A DNA stretch of 19,069 nucleotides. It comes from JAKFWI01 sp035549875. GTDB lineage: Bacteria; Pseudomonadota; Alphaproteobacteria; Caulobacterales; Aquidulcibacteraceae. This document shows positions 8,740-15,619 of the stretch, piece after piece. The position numbers and the translations under genes were made by a program. Under the pieces are notes generated by a model. The model did not search any database, was not told the DNA's origin, and saw nothing but the letters and a program-made list of their open reading frames with translations. Each line of letters opens with the position of its first letter. Positions within the stretch are counted from its first letter, which is position 1. Location: contig DASZPV010000072.1 in assembly GCA_035549875.1 (NCBI GenBank), positions 1 through 19,069 on the forward strand. Direction: 5' to 3'.

Positions 8740-9681
8740 ATGGCTGATTTGCGCGCGATCCTGAGCGGCCTGTCGCGCCGGCTGTCGCTGGAGGCGGAAG
8801 AGGGAACCCGGCGGCGCTTCTGGCGCCGGCGTATACGCCGTTGGATCAAGACTGGCGCGGCCTTCGTGTTGACGTTGTCGGTGATCGTCGCGGCGTATCT
8901 GCTGTTCATCGCCACGCAGGGACGTGTCGCCGCCAATGTCGAGGCGCCGCTTCCCGCCGCGCCGGCGAATGGCGCCGCTTCGATCGCGACCGCCGCCGAA
9001 CTGCTTTCGCTAAAGGCCGATGCGCTGCAAGCTGGCGCGCTGTTCCTGCCCAATCGGCACGAGCGGCGCGCGGCGTTGTTTCAGGAGGGCGCCGCCGATG
9101 CCGTGGCCGGCTTTGTCGAAACCGTCGCCCGCCGCCGCGCGCGTGATCGCGATCTTGACGCGGCGGCCATGGTTCTCGCCGCGCCGCGGTTTGGGGGGCC
9201 GGCGCCGGCTGATCGTTACGTCAGCGCCCGCGAAGCTTTGCGCCGTTATAACGCCCGCGCCGCCGAAGCCCGCCCGGCGGTTGAGCACAGCCTGCCGGCT
9301 TTGGCCGCGGCGGCGCGCGCCGCAGCCGCTGCATGCGCTGCGCATGAACGCGCCGTCCGGGCGGCGGCGGTCGCCGATCGCTTTGGCCCGGCCGGGCCCG
9401 ACGCGGAGGCGGCATTTTTTCGCGCGCGTGGCGAGGCGTTCGCCTGGGCGCGGCTGCTGGCGGCGTTTGAACTGGATTTGCCTGGCAAGCTGGCGGAGCC
9501 GCTGCATGGCGTTATCGAGGAAGCACGGCGGCCTCTGATCGTCGCCGCCGAGTTCGAGCCACGCGTCCTGTTCAACGCCAAACCCGGCGGAATCGCGCCC
9601 AACCACCTTGAGCGCATGGCCACTGACCTCGCCGCCGCCGCCGCCGCCGCGCGCCGGCTGGACCAAGCGGCTACGAAATGA
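8740..9681 (+). CDS. DUF2333 family membrane-anchored protein
   Basis: The function is unknown. The 313-residue product has an Arg-rich cytoplasmic start (residues 24–36), one membrane segment at about 38–57 and a long periplasmic or external part, so it looks like a single-pass inner-membrane protein. I assign it to DUF2333 from remembered family features: a LPN motif after the membrane segment (103–105), RDRDLDAAA followed by a YNARAAE stretch (170–176), FFRARGEAFAWARLL (226–240) and a terminal NHLERMATDLAAA block (288–300). The middle is very Ala-rich (about 187–212) and probably a helical bundle or coiled coil. The ATG at 8740 has no clear ribosome binding site and is preceded directly by a hairpin. 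It lies between the copper chaperone gene (50-base gap) and nfu (72-base gap). The gene is real by frame integrity and membrane topology; the family call is moderately sure. Confidence 0.75.
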   Translation: MADLRAILSGLSRRLSLEAEEGTRRRFWRRRIRRWIKTGAAFVLTLSVIVAAYLLFIATQGRVAANVEAPLPAAPANGAASIATAAELLSLKADALQAGALFLPNRHERRAALFQEGAADAVAGFVETVARRRARDRDLDAAAMVLAAPRFGGPAPADRYVSAREALRRYNARAAEARPAVEHSLPALAAAARAAAAACAAHERAVRAAAVADRFGPAGPDAEAAFFRARGEAFAWARLLAAFELDLPGKLAEPLHGVIEEARRPLIVAAEFEPRVLFNAKPGGIAPNHLERMATDLAAAAAAARRLDQAATK

Positions 9682-9753
9682 TCGCCATCTTAAGCTTGAA
9701 GCGCGAGACCCGTAGGGCCAGATCGAGGTAAGCTGCACGCAGCAGGATCACCC

Positions 9754-10329
9754 ATGTTCATCCAGACCGAAGCCACCCCGAACCCGGAATCGCTGAAATT
9801 TCTTCCCGGCCGCGACGTGCTCGGCGAAGGCAGCCGCGATTTCCCCGATGCCGCGGCTGCGGCTGAAAGCTCGCCCCTGGCCGCGGCGCTGTTCGCGGTC
9901 GAGGGCGTCAGGCGCGTTTATCTTGGCGGCGATTTTCTCACCATCACCAAGGCAAGCGACTGGGAATGGTCGCATCTGAAGCCGTTCGTGCTCGGCGCGA
10001 TCATGGAGCATTTCGTGGCCGGCAAGCCGGTGCTGATCGCCGGCGGCGCGGTCGCGGAAGCCGAAGAAAGCGGCGCCTACGAAGGCGAGGCGGCTGAGAT
10101 CGTCGAGCAGATAAAGGACCTGATCGAAACGCGCGTGCGTCCCGCCGTCGCCAAAGATGGCGGCGATATCACGTTCCACTCCTGGGAACATGATTCCGGC
10201 ATCGTGAAACTGCGCATGCGCGGCTCGTGCGCGGGCTGCCCGTCCTCGGCGTTGACGCTGAAGCAGGGCATCGAGAACATGTTGCGCCATTACGTTCCGG
10301 AGGTGAGCGCCGTCGAGCAGGTGATGTGA
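9754..10329 (+). CDS. Nfu-type iron–sulfur cluster carrier (NfuN + NifU C-terminal domains)
   Basis: Nfu proteins carry an assembled 4Fe–4S cluster from the scaffold to apo-enzymes in the cytoplasm. The 191-residue product begins with the Nfu N-terminal domain (MFIQTEATPNPESLKFLPG, about residues 1–90, with KASDWEWSHLKP). It ends with the NifU C-terminal domain (about 112–182), which holds the cluster-binding C-x-x-C as Cys159–Ala–Gly–Cys162 in GSCAGCPSS. This is the same two-domain layout as mitochondrial NFU1 and alphaproteobacterial homologues. An AGGA sits about 7 bases before the ATG, next to a small GCTGC/GCAGC hairpin (9732–9743). The 72-base gap upstream may hold the promoter of the long right-hand transcription unit, though I see no convincing −35/−10 pair. 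miaB, a two-cluster Fe–S enzyme, is encoded downstream in the same unit and is a plausible client. Confidence 0.95.
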   Translation: MFIQTEATPNPESLKFLPGRDVLGEGSRDFPDAAAAAESSPLAAALFAVEGVRRVYLGGDFLTITKASDWEWSHLKPFVLGAIMEHFVAGKPVLIAGGAVAEAEESGAYEGEAAEIVEQIKDLIETRVRPAVAKDGGDITFHSWEHDSGIVKLRMRGSCAGCPSSALTLKQGIENMLRHYVPEVSAVEQVM

Positions 10330-10332
10330 GCG

Positions 10333-10926
10333 ATGCGCGTTCTCGCCATCGACACGGCGCTGAACGCCTGCTCGGTTGCGCTGGTCGATAATGGCGCCGT
10401 CCTCGGGATGCTCTCCGAGCCGATGCAGCGCGGTCATGCAGAATGCATCGCGCCAATGGTGCAGGAAGTGATGGCGCAGACTGAATTCAGCACGATCGAC
10501 CGCATCGTCGTAACCACCGGGCCAGGCTCTTTCACCGGCGTTCGCGTCGGCCTTGCTTTCGCCCGCGCCACGGCGCTTGCGCTGGAAGTTCCGTGCGTCG
10601 GCGTTTCAACGCTCGAAGCGCTTGCGCTTGAGAACGGGGAAAGCGGCTGGCGCGGCGCCCGGATTGCGGCCCCGCGCGGCGCCTACGTTGCGCTGTTCAA
10701 TGAGGGCGATGCGATTATCGCTCCGGCGCTGATGGACGAAATCCCCTTGGCGGTCGCCACAGATGTTTATCCGCAGACGTTCTGGGCCGCGCCGAACCCC
10801 GCGCCGGACATCGTCGCGCTGGCGCGGCGCGGCGCGTTGCTCGATCCTGCACGCTATCCCGCAAAACCGCTCTATCTGCGCGCGCCAGACGCCAAGCCCG
10901 CAATGGCGCGGGCGGCGCCGGTATGA
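10333..10926 (+). CDS. tsaB: tRNA t6A biosynthesis protein TsaB
   Basis: TsaB is the non-catalytic ASKHA-fold partner of TsaD in making N6-threonylcarbamoyladenosine at position 37 of ANN-decoding tRNAs. The 197-residue product has the N-terminal phosphate-loop-like strand MRVLAIDTALNACSVAL and the highly conserved GPGSFTGVRVG (residues 63–73), followed by GVSTLEALA. It is shorter than E. coli TsaB (231), and the usual DARRGE-type stretch after the first subdomain is reduced to AAPRGAYVALF, so the C-terminal subdomain looks trimmed. That subdomain is variable in the family, and the dimer surface used to bind TsaD lies in the conserved N-terminal half. It starts 3 bases after nfu and shares ATGA with rimI. 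The tsaB–rimI pairing is widely conserved. Confidence 0.93.
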   Translation: MRVLAIDTALNACSVALVDNGAVLGMLSEPMQRGHAECIAPMVQEVMAQTEFSTIDRIVVTTGPGSFTGVRVGLAFARATALALEVPCVGVSTLEALALENGESGWRGARIAAPRGAYVALFNEGDAIIAPALMDEIPLAVATDVYPQTFWAAPNPAPDIVALARRGALLDPARYPAKPLYLRAPDAKPAMARAAPV

Positions 10927-11411
10927 GCGCGCGCATCCTCACCGTCGGGCCAGAAGCGGCCGAAATATTCGCCGCTGTGCATGCCGAAGCGTTTCCTTCG
11001 CCCTGGCCCGCCGCCGATTTTCGCAAGCTGTTGGCTGCGCCGGGTGCGTTCGGCCTGGTTCTGGCGGCCGATGGGCCCTGCGCCGTGCTGGCGGCCTGGA
11101 CCGCAGCCGACGAAGCCGAAATCCTCACGCTGGCGGTGACGCCGGCAGTACGCCGGCGCGGTTTCGCCCGCGATCTGGTGGCGGCGGCGATCGCCGAAGC
11201 CGGGCGGCGCGGCGCGCGCGGCATGTTTCTCGAAGTCGCGGCCGATAATCATGGCGCCCGCGCGCTTTATGAGGCGATTGGCTTCCAGGCCGCCGGCCGG
11301 CGGCGGAATTACTACCGCCGCGCCGGCGCGGCGCCTCAGGATGCGATCGTATTGCGTCTTGAGCTAACCCTTGCGCCGGCGCCGCTGGACCTGCACGCCC
11401 GGCGGCCATAG
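10923..11411 (+). CDS. rimI: GNAT N-acetyltransferase, RimI family
   Basis: RimI-type enzymes acetylate protein N-termini from acetyl-CoA, classically that of ribosomal protein bS18. The 162-residue product has the GNAT fold. The acetyl-CoA-binding motif R-x-x-G-x-A falls at residues 77–82 (RRRGFA) after the LTLAVTP strand. The sequence LEVAADNHGARALYEAIGF carries Glu104 and Tyr116, which align with the general base and acid of E. coli RimI (Glu103, Tyr115). The RRRNYYR motif follows. The last dozen residues (APAPLDLHARRP) are an extension beyond the fold. The start overlaps the tsaB stop by four bases, so translation is probably coupled. The true substrate in this organism cannot be read from sequence; TsaB neighbours make a bS18 or general role equally possible. 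Confidence 0.9.
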   Translation: MSARILTVGPEAAEIFAAVHAEAFPSPWPAADFRKLLAAPGAFGLVLAADGPCAVLAAWTAADEAEILTLAVTPAVRRRGFARDLVAAAIAEAGRRGARGMFLEVAADNHGARALYEAIGFQAAGRRRNYYRRAGAAPQDAIVLRLELTLAPAPLDLHARRP

Positions 11412-11420
11412 AAAGTAGGC

Positions 11421-11425
11421 AGGAG
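11421..11425 (+). promoter_or_regulatory. Ribosome binding site deciding the TTG start of fur
   Basis: AGGAG with a 5-base spacer to TTG at 11431 is among the best Shine–Dalgarno matches in the window, and it supports the rare start codon over the in-frame ATG codons at 11467 and 11473. Confidence 0.75.
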
Positions 11426-11430
11426 CACGA

Positions 11431-11859
11431 TTGGAACGTCTCGAAAAACTCTGCGCCGAAAAGGGCATGCGCATGACGGACCAGCGCCGGGTGATCGCCC
11501 GCGTGCTGTCGGTAGCGCACGATCATCCGGACGTGGAGGAATTGCACCGCCGCGCCGTGGCGATCGACCCCCACATCTCCATCGCCACCGTGTACCGCAC
11601 CGTCCGGCTGTTCGAGGACGCCGGCATCCTCACCCGTCACGATTTCATGGACGGCCGCTCGCGCTACGAAGAAGCCCCGACCGAGCACCACGACCATTTG
11701 ATCGACCTCAAAACCGGCCAGGTGATCGAATTCGTCGATGACCGCATCGAGAAATTGCAGGAGGAGGTCGCCAAAAAGCTCGGCTTCAACCTGGTCGGCC
11801 ACAAGCTGGAACTTTACGGCACGCCGATCGAAGACGCGCCAGCGCTCAAGAAGTCCTGA
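11431..11859 (+). CDS. fur: Fur-family metalloregulator (alphaproteobacterial Fur/Mur type)
   Basis: This is a dimeric DNA-binding regulator that uses Fe(II) or Mn(II) as co-repressor. The 142-residue product has the winged-helix DNA-reading segment ISIATVYRTVRLFEDAGIL (residues 49–67) and the metal-site residues in Fur spacing: His86/Asp88/Glu107/His124 for the regulatory site, and His32/Glu80/His89 for the second site. The Cys-x-x-Cys that binds structural zinc in E. coli Fur is replaced by the sequence LIDLKTG. The only cysteine is Cys8, so no structural zinc site is expected. That loss, and the location between rimI and miaB, match alphaproteobacterial Fur/Mur. Whether it answers to iron or manganese cannot be told here. 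The TTG at 11431 is chosen because AGGAG (11421–11425) lies 5 bases before it and the N-terminus aligns with the family; a later ATG would cut helix 1. Confidence 0.92.
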   Translation: MERLEKLCAEKGMRMTDQRRVIARVLSVAHDHPDVEELHRRAVAIDPHISIATVYRTVRLFEDAGILTRHDFMDGRSRYEEAPTEHHDHLIDLKTGQVIEFVDDRIEKLQEEVAKKLGFNLVGHKLELYGTPIEDAPALKKS

Positions 11860-11864
11860 GGCCG

Positions 11865-13220
11865 ATGGCCCAACCGCCCGCCGCCGGCCCGCCGCGCCGC
11901 ACGCTGCACATCGAAACCTATGGCTGTCAGATGAATGTCTATGACAGCCAGCGCATGGCCGAACTGCTCGCGCCGCTCGGCTATACGCAAGCGGAAAACC
12001 GCGACAACGCCGACATGGTGATTCTCAACACCTGCCACATCCGCGAGAGGGCGACCGAGAAGGTGTTCTCCGAACTCGGCCGTCTGCGCGAAATCAAGGA
12101 AGAGCGCGCGCCCGCTGGCCGCGCCATGAAGATCGTCGTCGCCGGCTGCGTGGCGCAGGCTGAAGGCGCGGAAATCCTGCGCCGCGCGCCCGCCGTCGAT
12201 CTGGTGATCGGCCCGCGATCCTATCATCGCCTGCCGGAGCTGATCGCCCGCGCCGCGCGCGAAAGCGGCGAGCGCCTCGCCACGGATTTCGCCGCCGAGG
12301 AAAAATTCGACGAATTGCCGAAAACGCGCCACGCGGAAGGCGTCGCGGCGTTCCTTTCCATCCAGGAAGGCTGCGACAAGTTCTGCACGTTCTGCGTCGT
12401 GCCTTATACGCGCGGCGCGGAATTCTCGCGCAGCGTCGCTTCCATCATCGAGGAAGCCGAAGGCCTTGTTGCGCAGGGCGTGCGTGAACTCACTTTACTC
12501 GGCCAAAACGTAAACGCCTATCATGGCGCCGGGCCCGATGGCGCCGAGTGGAGCTTTGCGCGCCTGCTGCGGCGGTTGGCCCGGATCGAGGGGCTGGCGC
12601 GCCTGCGCTACACTACCAGCCATCCGCTTGAGATGACCGACGAACTGATCGGGCTGCACGGCGAAGAGCCGAAGCTGATGCCCTATCTGCACCTGCCGGT
12701 GCAATCGGGCTCGGATCGCATCCTGAAGGCGATGAACCGAAAGCACGATGCCGGCGTTTATCGTTCCATCGTGGAAAAGCTGCGCGCCGCCCGGCCGGAC
12801 ATCGCCCTTTCGACCGATCTGATTGTCGGCTTCCCCGGCGAGAAGGCGGCCGATTTCGAGGAAACTCTGGCGCTGGTGCGGGAGATCGGCTTCGCCTCGG
12901 CGTTCTCGTTCAAATATTCACGCCGCCCCGGCACGCCAGCCGCCGCCATGCCCGGCCAGGTGGCCGAAGCGGAAAAGACCGAACGTCTCGCGCGCCTGCA
13001 GAAGCTGCTGTCCGAACAACAGCGCGCGTTCAACGTCGCGCAGATCGGCCGCGTCCTGCCGGTTCTCGTCGCCGGGCCAGGGCGCAAGCCCGGCCAGGCG
13101 CAGGGCCGTTCGCCTTATTTGCAAGGGGTGCATTTCGAGGCGCGGCCCGAGATCGGCGCCGAGACGCCCGTGCGGATTGTCGGCGCCACGATGAGTTCGC
13201 TGACCGGCGTGCTGGCGTGA
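11865..13220 (+). CDS. miaB: tRNA-2-methylthio-N6-dimethylallyladenosine synthase MiaB
   Basis: MiaB is a radical-SAM methylthiotransferase that adds the 2-methylthio group to i6A37 of tRNAs reading UNN codons. The 451-residue product has all three parts. The N-terminal UPF0004 domain carries cluster ligands Cys21 (TYGCQMN), Cys57 (NTCHIRERA) and Cys95 (AGCVAQ). The radical-SAM core has Cys170-x3-Cys174-x2-Cys177 in EGCDKFCTFCVVPYTRG. The C-terminal TRAM domain ends in the sequence GVLA. The TCHIRERA and GQNVNAYHG motifs are characteristic of MiaB rather than RimO or MtaB. It begins 5 bases after fur and its stop overlaps the GTG start of phoH. It depends on Fe–S supply, and nfu is the first gene of the same probable transcription unit. 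Confidence 0.98.
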   Translation: MAQPPAAGPPRRTLHIETYGCQMNVYDSQRMAELLAPLGYTQAENRDNADMVILNTCHIRERATEKVFSELGRLREIKEERAPAGRAMKIVVAGCVAQAEGAEILRRAPAVDLVIGPRSYHRLPELIARAARESGERLATDFAAEEKFDELPKTRHAEGVAAFLSIQEGCDKFCTFCVVPYTRGAEFSRSVASIIEEAEGLVAQGVRELTLLGQNVNAYHGAGPDGAEWSFARLLRRLARIEGLARLRYTTSHPLEMTDELIGLHGEEPKLMPYLHLPVQSGSDRILKAMNRKHDAGVYRSIVEKLRAARPDIALSTDLIVGFPGEKAADFEETLALVREIGFASAFSFKYSRRPGTPAAAMPGQVAEAEKTERLARLQKLLSEQQRAFNVAQIGRVLPVLVAGPGRKPGQAQGRSPYLQGVHFEARPEIGAETPVRIVGATMSSLTGVLA

Positions 13221-14257
13221 GCCCGATTTCGCGCGGCGCCGGCGCGCCGACCCATGAACATGTCGTGCCGATCGCCGATGGGTCCTGCGCGCAAGCCGTG
13301 TTCGGCCCGCTGCACCGCCACCTGGCGCTGGTTCAGGAAGTATTCCGAACCCCCGGCGCGCGCGGCGCGGACGCCCACAGCCTCACCATCAACGCCCGCG
13401 GCAACGATGTCCTGCTGCACGGCCCGGCCGGCGCCGAAAAGCATTTCCGCCGCGCCGAGCGCATTGTCGAAGCCTTGGTCGATCTCTATCGCCGCACCGG
13501 TAAAGTCGGCGAGGCGGATGTGCTCGCGGCGATCGCCTTTACCGAAAATGAAAGCGATGACAGCCGCCGTCCGGTCGAACTTCAGCAACTCGGCGGGCTC
13601 ACGTTGCGCACGCCGCGCCAGGTGCATTACGTCGAGGCGCTGCGCGATCCCGATATCGATCTGATTTTCGGCGTCGGCCCCGCTGGCACCGGCAAGACGT
13701 TCCTAGCCGTTGCTGCGGCGGTGGAGGCGATGCGCAGCGAAGGCGTCGACCGCATCGTAGTCACCCGGCCTGCGGTGGAGGCCGGCGAGCGGCTGGGCTT
13801 TTTGCCGGGCGATCTCACCGAAAAGGTCGATCCTTACCTTCAGCCGATCTGGGACGCGTTCCGCAGCCAGATGGGTGAAAGCGAACTCAAGACGCGCCGT
13901 GAGCGGCGGGTGATCGAGGTCGCGCCGGTGGCGTTCATGCGCGGGCGCACGCTCTCCAACGCCTTCGTCATTGTCGATGAAGCGCAGAACATGACTGCGC
14001 CGCAGATGAAAATGGTGTTGACCCGCCTGGGCGAGGGCTCACGCATGGTGGTGACCGGCGATCCGAGCCAAGTGGACCTGCCTTCTTCTGTCCGGTCCGG
14101 CCTGTCCCACGCTCTTGGCATCCTGGCTGGTCTTCCGGGGGTGGAAACGATCCGCTTCGCCGCACAGGACGTGGTCCGTCACCGTCTCGTCGGGCGGATC
14201 ATCGAGGCGTATGATGCCGACGAACGGAGCCGCCGGCCTGATACGCGCGATGCCTGA
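13217..14257 (+). CDS. phoH: PhoH-family ATPase (PhoH-like protein)
   Basis: PhoH-like proteins are P-loop ATPases related to the superfamily 1 helicase fold and linked to RNA metabolism; the exact reaction is not settled. The 346-residue product has an N-terminal KH-like region (about residues 30–100, with LTINARGNDVLLHG). The PhoH core follows, with Walker A GPAGTGKT at residues 154–161, TRPAVEAGERLGFLPGDLTEK, and Walker B IVDEAQNMT (Asp254–Glu255). The conserved TGDPSQVDLP sensor stretch comes next. The GTG start at 13217 overlaps the miaB stop as GTGA, matching the coupling pattern of the next genes. Its 3' end overlaps ybeY by 8 bases; PhoH and YbeY are neighbours in most Proteobacteria, consistent with a shared role in rRNA or ribosome quality. 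Confidence 0.95.
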   Translation: MSPISRGAGAPTHEHVVPIADGSCAQAVFGPLHRHLALVQEVFRTPGARGADAHSLTINARGNDVLLHGPAGAEKHFRRAERIVEALVDLYRRTGKVGEADVLAAIAFTENESDDSRRPVELQQLGGLTLRTPRQVHYVEALRDPDIDLIFGVGPAGTGKTFLAVAAAVEAMRSEGVDRIVVTRPAVEAGERLGFLPGDLTEKVDPYLQPIWDAFRSQMGESELKTRRERRVIEVAPVAFMRGRTLSNAFVIVDEAQNMTAPQMKMVLTRLGEGSRMVVTGDPSQVDLPSSVRSGLSHALGILAGLPGVETIRFAAQDVVRHRLVGRIIEAYDADERSRRPDTRDA

Positions 14258-14714
14258 CGAAGACGACATCGATATCAGAATAGAAGCCGCGCAATGGACC
14301 GCCGCCCTTGGCGATTGCGAATCGTTCGCGCTGCGCGTTCTTGCGCACGCCGCTCGCGAAGAGGGCGCGCCCGGCGCGCTCGCCGTGCTGCTCTCGGACG
14401 ATGCGGCGCTACGCGCCCTGAACGTCCAGTGGCGCGGTCAGGACAAGCCGACCAACGTGCTGTCCTTTCCCGCGCCCGAAGGGTTCGGCCTGGGCGATAT
14501 CGCGCTGGCGTTCGAGACGGTCGAGCGCGAGGCGCGCGAACAAGGCAAGGCTCTTTCCGCGCATGTCGCGCATCTTCTGGTGCACGGCTTTCTGCACTTG
14601 CTGGGCTATGACCACGAAGCCGAGGCGGACGCTGAGGCCATGGAGGCGCGCGAACGAGGCATTCTCGCTGCGCTGGGCGTCTCCGATCCTTATGAGATAG
14701 CAGGCGCGGCATGA
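14250..14714 (+). CDS. ybeY: Endoribonuclease / rRNA maturation factor YbeY
   Basis: YbeY is a zinc-dependent ribonuclease needed for 16S rRNA 3' maturation and ribosome quality control. The 154-residue product has the zinc motif H-x3-H-x5-H at His112, His116 and His122 (HGFLHLLGYDHE), and the family stretch DKPTNVLSFPAPEGFGLGDIALAFE (residues 65–89, read in parts). The ATG at 14250 is chosen, giving an 8-base overlap with phoH. The frame stays open back to 14115, but that portion lies inside phoH and its translation does not resemble YbeY. The stop overlaps the corC start by four bases (ATGA). Confidence 0.96.
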   Translation: MPDEDDIDIRIEAAQWTAALGDCESFALRVLAHAAREEGAPGALAVLLSDDAALRALNVQWRGQDKPTNVLSFPAPEGFGLGDIALAFETVEREAREQGKALSAHVAHLLVHGFLHLLGYDHEAEADAEAMEARERGILAALGVSDPYEIAGAA

Positions 14715-15619
14715 GCGATTCTTCCGCCCCGCTTACCCAGCCCAAGCGCTCGATCTGGCGGCGCGTGCTGCGTGCGCTGCGCCGGGCCGACGGCGGCGCC
14801 GAGGCGGTTGTCGCCGAGGCGCTGGCGGAACGGGAAAACTCCGGCGGCGAAGCCATTGGCGGCGCGCAGAAGGACATGATCCTGAACGCTGCGCGGTTCG
14901 ATCAATTGCGCGTGGCCGATGTGATGACGCCGCGCGCCACCGTGGTGGCGCTGGATGTGGAATGCACCTTGGGCGAGGCGGCGCGCGCATTCACCGAGTC
15001 GCAACATTCCCGCCTGCCGATCTATCGTGAAACACTCGATGATCCCTCGGGCTTCGTACACGTGAAGGACGTTCTGGCGCTGCTGACGCCTAACGAAGGC
15101 GGCGCCATCCCCGGCAATTTGGCCGATCGGCCATTGCCGAAGCTGAAGCGCGAAATCCTGTTCGTGCCGGCCTCGATGCGCCTGCCGACGTTGCTGCTTA
15201 CCATGCAGGCGAAGCGTATCCATCTTGCCGTCGTGGTCGATGAGTACGGCGGCACCGACGGGCTCGTCTCCATCGAAGATATCGTCGAGCAGATCGTTGG
15301 CGATATCGCCGACGAACACGATGTCGATGCGTCCCTGGTGCAGACGCGCGGCGGCGCTCTTGAGGCGGACGGCCGCGCCAGCATAGCCGAGCTTGAAAAG
15401 GCGCTCGGCGCCTCGCTGATTCTCGATGACGACGAAGGCGAGTTCGACACGGTGGGCGGGCTAGCCGTCGTGCTCGCCGGTCGCGTGCCGCAGCGCGGGG
15501 AGGTGTTGAAACATCCGGCCGGGTTCGATTTTGAAGTGATCGACGCCGATCCGCGCCGCGTAAAGCGCTTGCGCGTGCGCGCCGCGCCGCCGGCCGCGTC
15601 GAACGAGGCGGCTGCGTGA
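14711..15619 (+). CDS. CBS-domain hemolysin/CorC-type protein
   Basis: The protein belongs to the HlyC/CorC family, cytosolic CBS-pair proteins named after CorC (YbeX), which is linked to Mg/Co efflux. The 302-residue product has no membrane segment. A charged N-terminal helix leads to two CBS domains, at about residues 65–125 (DVMTPRATVVALD, SRLPIYRE) and 145–200 (ILFVPASM, HLAVVVDEYGGTDGLVSIEDIVEQIVGDI). These are followed by the C-terminal CorC/HlyC transporter-associated domain at about 215–290 (DDDEGEFDTVGG). CBS pairs usually bind adenine nucleotides. The start overlaps ybeY by four bases and the stop overlaps lnt by four, the standard ybeY–corC–lnt order. Hemolysin activity is not implied; the name is historical. 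Alternative names are tlyC or ybeX. Confidence 0.93.
   Translation: MSDSSAPLTQPKRSIWRRVLRALRRADGGAEAVVAEALAERENSGGEAIGGAQKDMILNAARFDQLRVADVMTPRATVVALDVECTLGEAARAFTESQHSRLPIYRETLDDPSGFVHVKDVLALLTPNEGGAIPGNLADRPLPKLKREILFVPASMRLPTLLLTMQAKRIHLAVVVDEYGGTDGLVSIEDIVEQIVGDIADEHDVDASLVQTRGGALEADGRASIAELEKALGASLILDDDEGEFDTVGGLAVVLAGRVPQRGEVLKHPAGFDFEVIDADPRRVKRLRVRAAPPAASNEAAA

Noticed and set aside
14115..14249. N-terminal extension of YbeY inside phoH
   Set aside because: The translated segment does not look like YbeY and would overlap phoH by about 140 bases. The ATG at 14250 gives the normal family start.
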